Assembly (NCBI RefSeq): GCF_900091575.1 | Contig: NZ_FMCR01000007.1 | Coordinates: 62,001 to 126,000 of the forward strand | Direction of reading: 5' to 3' | Source: Micromonospora saelicesensis | GTDB lineage: Bacteria; Actinomycetota; Actinomycetes; Mycobacteriales; Micromonosporaceae | DNA length: 64,000 nucleotides | Shown here: in pieces, positions 24,453 to 33,102 of the stretch | Position numbering within the stretch: position 1 is the stretch's first letter | How the letters are laid out: each line of letters begins with the position of its first letter | Translations under genes and position numbers: made by a program | Notes under the pieces: generated by a model | The model's database searches: none | What the model was told of the DNA's origin: nothing | Seen by the model: the letters and a program-made list of their open reading frames with translations, nothing else

Positions 24453-25460
24453 ATGGTGGAGACCTCGGTGCGGCTGCTGCGGTTGCTGACTCTCCTGCAG
24501 GTGCGCCGGGAGTGGTCCGGCGCGGAGCTGGCCGAACGGCTCGCGGTCACCACCCGCACGGTACGCACGGATGTGGAGCGGTTGCGGGTGCTGGGCTACC
24601 AGATCGAGTCACACCCGGGGGTCGCCGGCGGCTACCGGCTCGGTGCCGGGTCGGCGCTGCCACCGCTGCTGCTCGACGACGACGAGGCCGTGGCGGTGGC
24701 CGTCGGGCTGCGGGCCGCGGCTGGCGGCTCGGTGACCGGCATCGAGGAGACCTCGCTGCGGGCGCTGGCCAAGCTGGAGCAGTCGCTGCCGTCACGGCTG
24801 CGGCACCGGGTGGACGCCCTGCGCTCGGCGACGGTCTCCGCCGCCGGCGGTGGCCCGACCGTGGACGCCGACACGCTCACCGCCGTCTCCACGGCCGCGC
24901 ACCGCCGGGAGCGGCTGCGGTTCGACTACGCCGGCCATGACGGCACGGTCAGCGTGCGCGATGTCGAGCCGTACCGTCTGGTCTACACCGGGCGGCGGTG
25001 GTACCTGCTGGGGTGGGACACCGACCGGGCCGACTGGCGGACGTTCCGCGCCGACCGGATCCAACCCCGGGTGCCGACCGGCCCCCGCTTCGCGCCGCGG
25101 GAGCCGCCAGGTGGCGACGCGGTCGCGCACGTGCTGCGCGGCGTCGGCTCCGCGGCCTGGCCACACCCCGCCCGGGTACGCCTGCACGCCTCGGCCGAGA
25201 CCATGGCGCAGCGGATCCCCACCACGGCGGGCCTGCTGGAGGCGATCGACGAGCGGGCCTGCCTGCTGCACACCGGCGGCGAGTCGCTGGGCAATCTGGC
25301 TGCCTTCCTCGGCACCCTGGCTGTCGACTTCGACGTGCTCGACCCACCGCAGCTGCGCGCCGTCATCAGGGACGTCGCCGCCCGGTTCGCGCGCGCCGCC
25401 GGGCCCGCGCCGGGGCGGGTCGCGGTTCACCCCGGCGCGGACGTGGCGGTGGAGCTATGA
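24453..25460 (+). CDS. WYL-domain transcriptional regulator
   Basis: 335 residues. An N-terminal DeoR-like winged helix (VETSVRLLRLLTLLQVRREW, LAERLAVTTRTVRTDVERLR) is followed by the WYL domain at about 145-220 (RLRFDYAGHDG, VEPYRLVYTGRRWYLLGWD) and a WCX C-terminal extension. WYL regulators bind nucleic-acid or nucleotide ligands and often control DNA-damage or phage-related genes. The gene is divergent from the OtrA-like gene, with about 118 bp to the leader ORF, so it may regulate that gene. The ATG at 24453 was chosen to fit the family N-terminus. Its stop overlaps the stop of the next convergent gene. Confidence 0.9.
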   Translation: MVETSVRLLRLLTLLQVRREWSGAELAERLAVTTRTVRTDVERLRVLGYQIESHPGVAGGYRLGAGSALPPLLLDDDEAVAVAVGLRAAAGGSVTGIEETSLRALAKLEQSLPSRLRHRVDALRSATVSAAGGGPTVDADTLTAVSTAAHRRERLRFDYAGHDGTVSVRDVEPYRLVYTGRRWYLLGWDTDRADWRTFRADRIQPRVPTGPRFAPREPPGGDAVAHVLRGVGSAAWPHPARVRLHASAETMAQRIPTTAGLLEAIDERACLLHTGGESLGNLAAFLGTLAVDFDVLDPPQLRAVIRDVAARFARAAGPAPGRVAVHPGADVAVEL

Positions 25461-26762
25461 CTGCGGCACCAACCGGAAGGACTGCGCGGCGGTGCCGTTG
25501 CAGGTGTACTGGACGAGCTGAACGCTGTCCGCCGTGGACGCTCCCGGCACGTCGAGACACTTTCCGCTGGCACGGTTGACCAGGCGGTAGTAGCCGCCGC
25601 CCTCGGGCTCGGCCCGCCACTGCTGGTTGTTTCCGCCGCTGTAGGACCAGAGCTGGATCGGCGCCGAGTCGGCGGTCGACCGGTTCGTCACGTCGAGCAC
25701 CTGGGCGCTGTTGTTGCGGTTGTTGACCCGCAGGTACCCGCCGCTGGTCGGCGCGAACTGGTACTGCTGCGCGGTGCTGCTGTTGCACGCGTACTGCTGG
25801 ATGACAGTCCCGTTCGCGCTGGCCGCGGCCCGGGCGTCCACGCACTTGCCGTTGCCCCGGTTGACCACTGTGTGCCAGGCGGTCGGCGAGATGCCGTCGG
25901 ACGGCGGGGGCGTGGTCGGGGGGACGGTGCCGACGCCGGCCAGCCAGTGCAGCCCGTCGATCAGCAACTGGTTCTGTTGCGCGCTGTCGAAGGTGGAGGA
26001 CAGCCCGGTGTTGGTGCTGTAGTTCATCGCGTTGTGGCCGAAGTTGGCGTAGAGCATCTTGTACTGCCGGTTGCTCCAGACCAGCGGATAGTAGCCGCCG
26101 TACCAGGACTGGTTGGGGTCCGTGCCGACCGGGAAGCTCGACGGGTCGACCGAGGCGAGGATGTCGATGTTGGGGTTCTGCCGCAGGTCGTTGCTCCAGG
26201 AGTACCACTCGCTGATCGACGACGGGAACGTCGCCGGGAGGTTCCGGGTGGCGGCGTGGGTGCGGTTGTCGGCGCGCATCGTGACCCGGGTGGGCCCCCA
26301 GGTGTTCGTCTGGAACGAGCCGGTGCCGAGGAAGGTGTTGTAGTACCAGCTCCAGCTCGACGGGTTGTCGGTCCACGCGCTGACGTGGAAGCCCAGCCAC
26401 GCCCCGCCGTTCTGCATGTACTGCTGGAACGCGGCGCGCTGCGCGGTGGGCGGCGCGTCGTCCAGGAACATGACGACCTTGTACTGGGCCAGGTTGGCGG
26501 TGTTCAGCAGGCTCCAGTTGTTGGTGGCCTCCCAGGAGAAACCGTGCTGGGCGGCGGCCTGCGGGAACCAGGCCCGGGCGTCCCTGACGAAGTCGATGTG
26601 CGCGGCGTCCCAGGTGCCGTTGTAGAAGGCCAGGACCTTGAACGTCGGCGCGGCCTGCGCGCTGCGCGAGGCGTTGACCGCGAGACCGGCGGTCAACGCG
26701 ACGACCAGGGCGACGAACAACGACAGGATCCGTCTGGTACGGGAGGAGAGTTCTGCGATCAC
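25455..26762 (-). CDS. Secreted ThuA-domain protein with C-terminal ricin-type lectin
   Basis: 435 residues with a signal peptide (1-38, ending SAQAA). A ThuA-like domain covers about 40-265 (FKVLAFYNGTWDAAHIDFVR, FQQYMQNGGAWLGFHVSAW, MLYANFGHNAMNYS). After a Pro/Thr linker, residues 290-435 form a ricin B-type trefoil with Q-x-W-like repeats (NNQQWRAEPEGGGYYRLVNR, GKCLDVPGAS). ThuA domains are glutamine-amidotransferase-like folds linked to disaccharide metabolism; with a sugar-binding module the protein probably acts on an extracellular polysaccharide. The GTG start follows GAAGGGACG. Its last 6 bp overlap the end of the WYL gene. Confidence 0.87.
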   Translation of the reverse strand: MIAELSSRTRRILSLFVALVVALTAGLAVNASRSAQAAPTFKVLAFYNGTWDAAHIDFVRDARAWFPQAAAQHGFSWEATNNWSLLNTANLAQYKVVMFLDDAPPTAQRAAFQQYMQNGGAWLGFHVSAWTDNPSSWSWYYNTFLGTGSFQTNTWGPTRVTMRADNRTHAATRNLPATFPSSISEWYSWSNDLRQNPNIDILASVDPSSFPVGTDPNQSWYGGYYPLVWSNRQYKMLYANFGHNAMNYSTNTGLSSTFDSAQQNQLLIDGLHWLAGVGTVPPTTPPPSDGISPTAWHTVVNRGNGKCVDARAAASANGTVIQQYACNSSTAQQYQFAPTSGGYLRVNNRNNSAQVLDVTNRSTADSAPIQLWSYSGGNNQQWRAEPEGGGYYRLVNRASGKCLDVPGASTADSVQLVQYTCNGTAAQSFRLVPQS

Positions 26763-26920
26763 CTGATCGTCCCTTCGGTCGGGACGCGCGCCGCCGCGTC
26801 GATGTGCATCTGTTCACAAGGTTTACAGATAGATGAAAGGTTATGCGCTCCGGTTGGGCGGCGTCAATCGCGGGGCGGCTGATCGGGTGGGATTCCTGCG
26901 GCAACGGGTACCCCGGCCGG

Positions 26921-28108
26921 ATGACCAGCCAGGACGCCGTCGACGTCGACCAGCCGCTCGCCGTGGACGTACCCGCCGCGCCGCACGACGCCAGTGGCGA
27001 ACGGGTGCCGACCCGCGACCTGGCCGGCCTCGCGCCGCCGGCCCGGTCAGCACGCCGCTGGACCCCGAGCCGGGTGGTGACCACCCCCGCCGCGCTCGAC
27101 CACCCGCACGGCCAACGGATCGTCGAGCGGGTGCGGGCACTCGGCATCGAGGTGGAACACCTGCGCGCCAACCGGCTCACCGGGGTACGCGGGCAGACCG
27201 ACCGGGAGACCTACGCCCGGGCCAAGTCGACGATGGCGATCGTGGTGAGCCCACCCTCGCGGCGCGTCCTGCAACCCATCGCGCCCAGCGCGGACTGGCG
27301 GGTCGACCTGGCCGAGGGCTGCCCGGCGCACTGCCAGTACTGCTACCTCGCCGGATCCCTGTCCGGCCCACCGGTGACCCGGGTGTACGCCGACCTCGAC
27401 GACATCCTGGCCGGGCTGGCCGCGTACGCCGGGCGTGGGACGGTGACCAGCCGCAACGCGCGGCGCGCCGACGAGGGCACCACCTTCGAGGCGTCCTGCT
27501 ACACCGACCCGCTCGCTCTGGAACACCTGACCGGCAGTTGGCGGCGCGCGGTGCAGCACTTCGCCGACTGGGACGCCCCCGTGCAACTGCGCTGGACCAC
27601 CAAGTACGCCGATGTGGACACCTTCGTGGGGCTGCCGCACGCCGGCCGGACCCGGGTCCGCTTCAGCGTCAACTGCTCCCCGGTGAGCGCTCGGTTCGAG
27701 GGTGGCACCGCCCGGGTGCCGGACCGGCTGGCCGCGCTGCGCCGGCTCGCCCTCGACGGCTACCCGGTCGGGCTGACCATCGCGCCGATCATCGCGCTGC
27801 CGGACTGGCGGGAGCGCTACGGCGAACTGCTCGACCAGGTCCGCGCGGCGGTCGACGGGGTGCCGGATCTGGACCTGACCGCCGAGTTGATCACCCACCG
27901 GTTCACGCCGGGCAGCAAGGAGGTGCTGCTCGGCTGGTATCCGCGCACCCGGCTGGAGATGGACGAGGAGTCCCGCACCCGCAAGCACGGCAAGTTCGGC
28001 GCGGTGAAGTACGTCTACCCCCGTGAGCAGATGACCGAGCTGCGCGACTGGTTCACCGCCGAGCTGACCGCCCGCGTCCCGGCCTGCCGGATCCTCTACT
28101 GGACCTGA
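26921..28108 (+). CDS. Spore photoproduct lyase-family radical SAM protein
   Basis: 395 residues from the ATG at 26921; a longer start at 26843 with an AAAGG site is possible. The radical SAM cluster motif is CPAHCQYC (Cys134, Cys138, Cys141), the C-x3-C-x2-C that binds the 4Fe-4S cluster. Other landmarks of the SPL family are IAPSADWRVDLAEGCPAHC, RWTTKYADVDTF, RFSVNCSPVS and the C-terminal KFGAVKYVYPREQM. Classical SPL repairs the thymine photoproduct of endospores; actinomycetes make no endospores, so a different photoproduct or another substrate is likely. It shows no operon partner. Confidence 0.85.
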   Translation: MTSQDAVDVDQPLAVDVPAAPHDASGERVPTRDLAGLAPPARSARRWTPSRVVTTPAALDHPHGQRIVERVRALGIEVEHLRANRLTGVRGQTDRETYARAKSTMAIVVSPPSRRVLQPIAPSADWRVDLAEGCPAHCQYCYLAGSLSGPPVTRVYADLDDILAGLAAYAGRGTVTSRNARRADEGTTFEASCYTDPLALEHLTGSWRRAVQHFADWDAPVQLRWTTKYADVDTFVGLPHAGRTRVRFSVNCSPVSARFEGGTARVPDRLAALRRLALDGYPVGLTIAPIIALPDWRERYGELLDQVRAAVDGVPDLDLTAELITHRFTPGSKEVLLGWYPRTRLEMDEESRTRKHGKFGAVKYVYPREQMTELRDWFTAELTARVPACRILYWT

Positions 28109-28126
28109 CCAGCCCCCTGTCGCGGG

Positions 28127-28633
28127 CTAGACGCCGACGGTGCCGTCGATGCCCTCGCGGAGAAAGTCGGCGTGGCCGTTGTGCCGGGCGTACTCGTGGA
28201 TCAGGTGCAGCATCACCAGCCGCAGTGACACGGTCTCGCCGGAGCGGACGTTGAGGCCGGTCACGTCGAGCGACGCGGCCGCCCGCTCGATCCGGCGGGC
28301 ATGCTCGACCTCACGCTCCCAGGCGTCGAACGCTTCGGCGCGGGTGGCCGAGCTGGCGTCGTACGCATGCTGGAAGTCACCGGTCTCCGACCAGACCAAC
28401 CCGATGTCCTCGCCGTCGATGACCCGCCGGAACCAGGCGCGCTCCACCTCGGCCATGTGTCGCACCAGACCGAGCAGGGACAGCGTTGAGGGCGGCATCG
28501 ACTGCCGGCGCAGTTCCTCGTCGGAGAGGCCCTCGCACTTGAGGGCCAGCGTGGCGCGGTGGAAGTCGAGGAACGCGCGCAGCGTCTCCCGCTCGTTGCC
28601 GGTAACCGGGGGGCCGATCCGTTCGGTGGTCAT
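28127..28633 (-). CDS. DinB-family protein
   Basis: 168 residues of the DinB/DUF664 four-helix fold. The metal-binding His positions are in LVRHMAEVERAWFRR and in HLIHEYARHNGHADFLREGI. Such proteins are thiol- or metal-dependent enzymes of mostly unknown reaction. The ATG at 28633 was chosen; an ATG 12 bp upstream is equally possible, and neither has a clear ribosome binding site. It lies 50 bp downstream of the start-side of no operon partner and is followed by the convergent SPL-like gene. A second DinB-fold gene occurs at 43434. Confidence 0.85.
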   Translation of the reverse strand: MTTERIGPPVTGNERETLRAFLDFHRATLALKCEGLSDEELRRQSMPPSTLSLLGLVRHMAEVERAWFRRVIDGEDIGLVWSETGDFQHAYDASSATRAEAFDAWEREVEHARRIERAAASLDVTGLNVRSGETVSLRLVMLHLIHEYARHNGHADFLREGIDGTVGV

Positions 28634-28683
28634 TGAAACGATCATGCCGGATGGCGCCGGCGGCCGCGATGGCGGGCCGCAGG

Positions 28684-29526
28684 TCAGCCGACCGAGGAGC
28701 GGGCGACCGGGGCGGCGAAGAACGTGTCCGGGTACGGCTCGTCGCGCAGGCTGTAGTGCCACCACTCACGGTCGTAGTTGACGAACCCGGCGTCGGTCAT
28801 CAGCCGCTGCAACAACCGACGGTTGTCCCGCGCCGTCCCGGTGATGCGGGGGTCGGCGGTGTGTGCCCGGGGGTCGAAACAGTCGAAGCCCGTACCCATG
28901 TCGATGCTGTTGTCCGCGAAGCGCTGTCCGCGCGGCGCGGTGCAGGCGACCAGCGGTTGCCCGACCCGGTACGGAGGTTGGCCGGCGGCGGGCTCGTCGA
29001 CAAGGGTCAGGTCCAGGGTGCTGCCGCGGCTGTGTGCGGTGGGCGCGCCGATGTATCCGTCGGCGAAGAGCCGGTTCTTGGCCAGGTCCGGGTAGAACTC
29101 GGCCTTGGTCTGCTGCTCACCGGGGTGCTTCGACCAGGCGACGAAGTCGTCCACCGCCGGCTGCGGGCGGTAGCAGTCGTACACCTTGAGGCTGTGCCCA
29201 CCCGCCAGGGCGGCGTCCTGTACGCGGCGCAACGCCTCGGCCGCCTGCCGGGTGAGCAGGCACAGCGGCTCGCGGTAGCCGGTGATCGGACGGCCGACGA
29301 AGTTGTGCGGTGTGGCGTACCGGATGTCGGCGTGGATGCGCGGGTCGAGGTCGGTCAGCACCACGAACCCCGGCAGTGGGGCTACCGCGGAGGTGGACGG
29401 GGCCGGCGCGGGTGTGGGACTCGCCGACGTCGGCTGCGGCGTGGCCGGCGCGGGGCGGGGCTCCGGCCGTGAGCAGCCGCCGAGCAGCGTGGCGAGCGCG
29501 AGCACGACGGCCAGGCGGTAGCGCAC
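28684..29526 (-). CDS. VanX-like D-alanyl-D-alanine dipeptidase, lipoprotein
   Basis: 280 residues. A lipoprotein signal ends LLGGCS (Cys18); a Pro-rich linker reaches residue 50. The VanX/M15D pattern is complete: Arg120 in DCYRPQ, His165 and Asp172 in AHSRGSTLDL, and Glu254 and His257 in EWWHY. VanX-type enzymes hydrolyse D-Ala-D-Ala; exported members are thought to recycle or trim peptidoglycan, unlike the cytoplasmic resistance enzyme. There is no vanHA nearby, so glycopeptide resistance is not implied. The GTG start gives the signal peptide at once. Confidence 0.9.
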   Translation of the reverse strand: MRYRLAVVLALATLLGGCSRPEPRPAPATPQPTSASPTPAPAPSTSAVAPLPGFVVLTDLDPRIHADIRYATPHNFVGRPITGYREPLCLLTRQAAEALRRVQDAALAGGHSLKVYDCYRPQPAVDDFVAWSKHPGEQQTKAEFYPDLAKNRLFADGYIGAPTAHSRGSTLDLTLVDEPAAGQPPYRVGQPLVACTAPRGQRFADNSIDMGTGFDCFDPRAHTADPRITGTARDNRRLLQRLMTDAGFVNYDREWWHYSLRDEPYPDTFFAAPVARSSVG

Positions 29527-29628
29527 GACTCCTGTCTATCAGCCCGGTTGGGGTAACCATCCCAGGACCCATGTGGTCCGCCGACCGAAAGTGGCCGGAA
29601 AAACTCCGGAACTTTTCCGCAACTCCAG

Positions 29629-29638
29629 CGAAGCTTCG
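29629..29638. promoter_or_regulatory. Palindrome upstream of the LacI-family gene
   Basis: CGAAGCTTCG is a perfect 10-bp palindrome about 130 bp upstream of the regulator start in the divergent intergenic region. It is a candidate operator, supported by position and symmetry only. Confidence 0.25.
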
Positions 29639-29766
29639 ATTGACCTGACATGTCGTCAACCCCCATCGGTGAGGCAAGATGACCCGTGGAACGGGCACGC
29701 CGTTTCGGGACACACGGTGGGCGACGTCTTGTGGGTCGCTACTCCGGCTCGGTGAAGGAGACGCGG

Positions 29767-30804
29767 GTGGGCGCGGACGACGGACGCAGGGTGACCATCA
29801 CCGCGATCGCACGGGAGGCCGGGGTGTCGGTGCCGACCGTGTCACGGGTGCTCAACGGTCGCTCCGATGTGGCCCCGGACACTCGGGAACGGGTCGAGGA
29901 GTTGTTGCGCCACCACGGCTACCGGCGTCGGGCCAGCCGCAGCGTTCGCCGTGCCGGTCTCGTCGACCTGGTCTTCAACGACCTGGACAGCCCCTGGGCC
30001 GTGGAGATCATCCGAGGCGTGGAGGATGTCGGGCACGGCGCCGGCGTCGGCACTGTGGTCTCCGCGATCCACCGGCAGCCCACCGCGGCCCGGCAGTGGC
30101 TGCAGAACCTGCGCACCCGGGCCACCGACGGCGTCATCTTCGTGACCTCGCACCTGAGTCCGCCACTGCACGCGCAGCTGCGTCGCCTCAACGTGCCGGT
30201 GGTGGTCGTCGACCCGGCCGGGGTGCCGGCCATGGACGTGCCGACGATCGGCGCCACCAACTGGGCCGGTGGGCTCGCCGCGACCGAACATCTGCTCGCG
30301 ATCGGGCACCGGCGCATCGGTTTCGTGGCCGGGCCGACGCACCTGCTGTGCAGCCGGGCGCGGCTCGACGGTTACCGGGCCGGGCTGGAGGCCGCCGGGG
30401 TGCCGGTGGACGACGCGCTGATCTACCCGGGCGACTTCTACCACGCCTCCGGGTTTTCCGGCGGGACGGCTTTGCTCGACCTCGCCGACCCGCCGACCGG
30501 CATCTTCGCCGCCAGCGACCAGATGGCCTTCGGCGTCTACGAGGCCATTCGACGTCGCGGGCTGCGCGTACCGGACGACGTGAGCGTGGTGGGGTTCGAC
30601 GACCTGCCGGAAGCCCGCTGGGCCTCACCGCCGCTGACCACCGTGCGCCAACCGTTGGTCGAGATGGGACGGTTGGCCGCCCGGACGGTGCTGCGCCTGG
30701 CCCAGGGCGAGGGCATCGACTCGCCCCGGGTGGAACTCGCCACCGAGTTGGTCGTTCGGGACAGCACCGCCACCCCGCTGACCGGGTCGCCCGCCTCGGC
30801 GTGA
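29767..30804 (+). CDS. LacI-family transcriptional regulator
   Basis: 345 residues from the GTG at 29767, chosen because AAGGAG lies 6 bp before it. The HTH (TITAIAREAGVSVPTVSRVL with hinge helix region NGRSDV) covers residues 8-60. A periplasmic-binding-like sensor domain follows (VDLVFNDLDSPWAVEIIRGV, FAASDQMAFGVYEAIRRRGL, VVGFDDLPEARWASPPLTTV). It should bind a sugar-like effector. Neither neighbour is a sugar gene: upstream is a divergent VanX-like lipoprotein, downstream a convergent cyclophilin, so its target regulon may be elsewhere. Confidence 0.92.
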   Translation: MGADDGRRVTITAIAREAGVSVPTVSRVLNGRSDVAPDTRERVEELLRHHGYRRRASRSVRRAGLVDLVFNDLDSPWAVEIIRGVEDVGHGAGVGTVVSAIHRQPTAARQWLQNLRTRATDGVIFVTSHLSPPLHAQLRRLNVPVVVVDPAGVPAMDVPTIGATNWAGGLAATEHLLAIGHRRIGFVAGPTHLLCSRARLDGYRAGLEAAGVPVDDALIYPGDFYHASGFSGGTALLDLADPPTGIFAASDQMAFGVYEAIRRRGLRVPDDVSVVGFDDLPEARWASPPLTTVRQPLVEMGRLAARTVLRLAQGEGIDSPRVELATELVVRDSTATPLTGSPASA

Positions 30805-30930
30805 CGGCCGGAACTGCGTCGGAAACCGGTTGGACCGGTTCCGGTCCGTTCCCGGAAATTACGGCCGAGGGCGTACGCCGCCCCGGGCGGGCGCGGTGAG
30901 CGACCGACGGTCACCCACCGCGCCGTACGG

Positions 30931-31776
30931 TCAGTGGTGGTGCCAGCGGACGGCCTTCCGGATGGTCACCGGCAGTGCGGGCGCGCCGTCGACCGGTGCC
31001 GGGTCCTCGGCGGTCGGCGCCACTCCCCCGGCGGCGATCCGGTCCAGGGTGGCAAGGCCGGCCCCGTCGACCTCACCGAAGATCGTGTAGTTGGGGCGCA
31101 GCGCGGAGTTGGCGTAGACCAGGAAGAACTGGCTGCCGTTGGTGTCCGGCCCGGCGTTGGCCATGGCCAGTACACCCCGGGCGTACACCCGGCGCTCCCC
31201 GGTCGGGTCGGTGGGCGCGGGCGGCAGGTCGGTCGGCAACTCGTCGCGGTACCGGTAGCCCGGGCCGCCCTCGCCGGTGCCGGACGGGTCACCGCACTGC
31301 AGCACGCTCAGCGTCGGGTACGCGGTGAGCCGGTGGCACGGGGTGCGGTCGTAGAACCGCTTGTTCACCAGGTGCAGGAAGCTCTGCACCGTGCACGGCG
31401 CGGCGGCCCGGTCCACTGTCAGCCCGATCGGCCCGTGGTTGGTCGCCAGGGTCACCCGGACGCTGCCCCGGGCCGGGGTGCGTCGCGGGTCGGGCGGCAG
31501 CGGCACCGGCCGGGCCGCGGGTTCCTCCGGGGTCTCGGTGTACGCGCACGGGCCGTGGGTGGTGCGCGGCGGCCGGACGGCGGTGTCGACAGCGGTCAGC
31601 GGCGCGGCGGAGACGCGCTCGGCCTCGGCCGACGGGCCCGGCGTGGCGAGGGCGGTGGCGGACGCGCCGACGACCAGCGCACCGGCGAGCACTGTCACCC
31701 CCGCGAGGCGGGTCAGGGCGCGCACCGGCCGGCGGGGTGCCGCCACTGCGGGGCGCGGTTCGAGTTCACTCGACAC
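30931..31776 (-). CDS. Membrane-anchored or secreted cyclophilin-type peptidyl-prolyl isomerase
   Basis: 281 residues. An N-terminal basic stretch and one hydrophobic segment at about 24-48 (LAGVTVLAGALVVGASATAL) precede a cyclophilin domain at about 105-280: VTLATNHGPIGLTVDRAAAP, FLHLVNKRFYDRTPCHRLT, the catalytic-core NGSQFFLVYANSAL and YTIFGEVDGAGLATLDRI. The enzyme would accelerate folding of exported proteins around proline bonds. GTG start with CAGGAGGAT upstream. Position -71 from the downstream carboxypeptidase gene suggests possible co-transcription, as both are on the minus strand. Confidence 0.9.
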   Translation of the reverse strand: MSSELEPRPAVAAPRRPVRALTRLAGVTVLAGALVVGASATALATPGPSAEAERVSAAPLTAVDTAVRPPRTTHGPCAYTETPEEPAARPVPLPPDPRRTPARGSVRVTLATNHGPIGLTVDRAAAPCTVQSFLHLVNKRFYDRTPCHRLTAYPTLSVLQCGDPSGTGEGGPGYRYRDELPTDLPPAPTDPTGERRVYARGVLAMANAGPDTNGSQFFLVYANSALRPNYTIFGEVDGAGLATLDRIAAGGVAPTAEDPAPVDGAPALPVTIRKAVRWHHH

Positions 31777-31846
31777 AGGGATCCTCCTGGACTGGTGGTG
31801 CCAGAAAGATCGGAGTCTATGGACGGCAGCGCCCGATGTCGATCCG

Positions 31847-33055
31847 TCAGGGCATGCGACGGCGACGCCGCCACAGCAGGCCGCCCAGCAACGCCACCAC
31901 CGTCGCGCCGCTCACCGCGGTCACCGACCAGAGCCACTCCGAGCCGGTACGCGCGGGCCCGCTGGCCGCCGCCGGTCGGGGCGCGCCGGGTGCCGCCAGC
32001 ACCGACGGCGCCGCCGACGGGGTGGCGGTCAGCTCGCCGGGCTCGACCAGTCGACCCACGGCGGCGTCCCGGGGCAGCGTGAAGCCCCAGTCCAGAAGGG
32101 CCGCGCCCTGCTCCCAGCCGCGCACCGGTGCCGATTCGGCGCCCAGCAGGGTCACCACCAGCCGCCGACCGCCGCGTTCCGCCGCCCCCACGTAGGTGTG
32201 CCGGGCCAGGTCGGTGAAGCCGGTCTTGCCGCCGAGCGCCCCCGGGTACCGGTAGATGAGCTGGTTCTCGTTCTGGATCTCGAAGCCCTTGGTGCGTTGC
32301 GCCGGCTGGGCCGGAATCGACGTCTGCTCGGTCAGCGCGTACCGGCGGAAGGTCGGCTCGGCGAAGCAGGCCCGGGCGATCAGCGCCAGGTCGTACGCGC
32401 TGGTGAACTGCCCCTTGCCGTCCAGCCCGGACGCGGTGACCGCGTGCGTCTGGAGCGCGCCGAGGTGGTGCGCCTGCTCGTTCATGGCGCGCACGCCCGC
32501 GGCGCTGTCCGTCCCGCTGCCGAGTCGGGCCAGCGCGTTGGCGGCCTCGTTGCCGGAGTTGAGCAGCAACCCGAGCCAGATGGTCTCGATGGTGTACCGA
32601 CCGCCCGCGACCAGGCCCACGGCCGAGGAGCCGGGTTCGATGTTCATGTCCGCGTCGGTGACGGTGACCGTCTGCTTCGGGTCGAGCTTGGGCAGCATCG
32701 TTGCCGCCAACAGGAGCTTCTGCACGCTCGCCGGTGTGCCGTACTCGTGGGGGCCACACCCGCCGAGCACCTGGCCGCTGTCCAGGTCGGCGACCAGCCA
32801 CGACGTGGCGGTGACCCTCGGCGGCGCGGCGACGCCGGCCGGCACGACCAGGCCGGCCGTGTCCAGCGCCGCGCCGCCGACCATCCGTTGCTCGGGAACG
32901 GCGGGCGGGGGCGACGGCCGGGGGGCGCGGGACGCCGCCGGCACCGGGACCCGGGGGCAGCGCACCGTCGGCGCGGCGGACGCTCCCGTCGCACCGACCG
33001 GCACGGGAGCGAGCAGGACGGCGGACGTCGTGGCCGCCAGCAGCGCAGCTCTCAT
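31847..33055 (-). CDS. D-alanyl-D-alanine carboxypeptidase (S11 penicillin-binding protein)
   Basis: 402 residues from the ATG at 33055, which opens with a signal peptide (1-28). The three penicillin-binding motifs are intact: Ser110-Val-Gln-Lys113 (SxxK), Ser167-Gly-Asn169 and Lys277-Thr-Gly279. A Pro/Ala-rich stretch and a C-terminal transmembrane helix (about 377-396, followed by RRRRR) anchor it with the catalytic domain outside. It trims the terminal D-Ala of peptidoglycan stem pentapeptides. The start of the next minus-strand gene to the left, the cyclophilin, is 71 bp downstream. Confidence 0.93.
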   Translation of the reverse strand: MRAALLAATTSAVLLAPVPVGATGASAAPTVRCPRVPVPAASRAPRPSPPPAVPEQRMVGGAALDTAGLVVPAGVAAPPRVTATSWLVADLDSGQVLGGCGPHEYGTPASVQKLLLAATMLPKLDPKQTVTVTDADMNIEPGSSAVGLVAGGRYTIETIWLGLLLNSGNEAANALARLGSGTDSAAGVRAMNEQAHHLGALQTHAVTASGLDGKGQFTSAYDLALIARACFAEPTFRRYALTEQTSIPAQPAQRTKGFEIQNENQLIYRYPGALGGKTGFTDLARHTYVGAAERGGRRLVVTLLGAESAPVRGWEQGAALLDWGFTLPRDAAVGRLVEPGELTATPSAAPSVLAAPGAPRPAAASGPARTGSEWLWSVTAVSGATVVALLGGLLWRRRRRMP

Positions 33056-33102
33056 GTGCCCGACCCTAGTCAGGAGGATCGCCCCGCGGGACGGGATGCC
33101 GG

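Noticed and set aside
30821..30842. Two ACCGGT palindromes that look like LacI half-sites after the LacI gene
   Set aside because: They lie downstream of the regulator and before a convergent gene, so no promoter is there to control.
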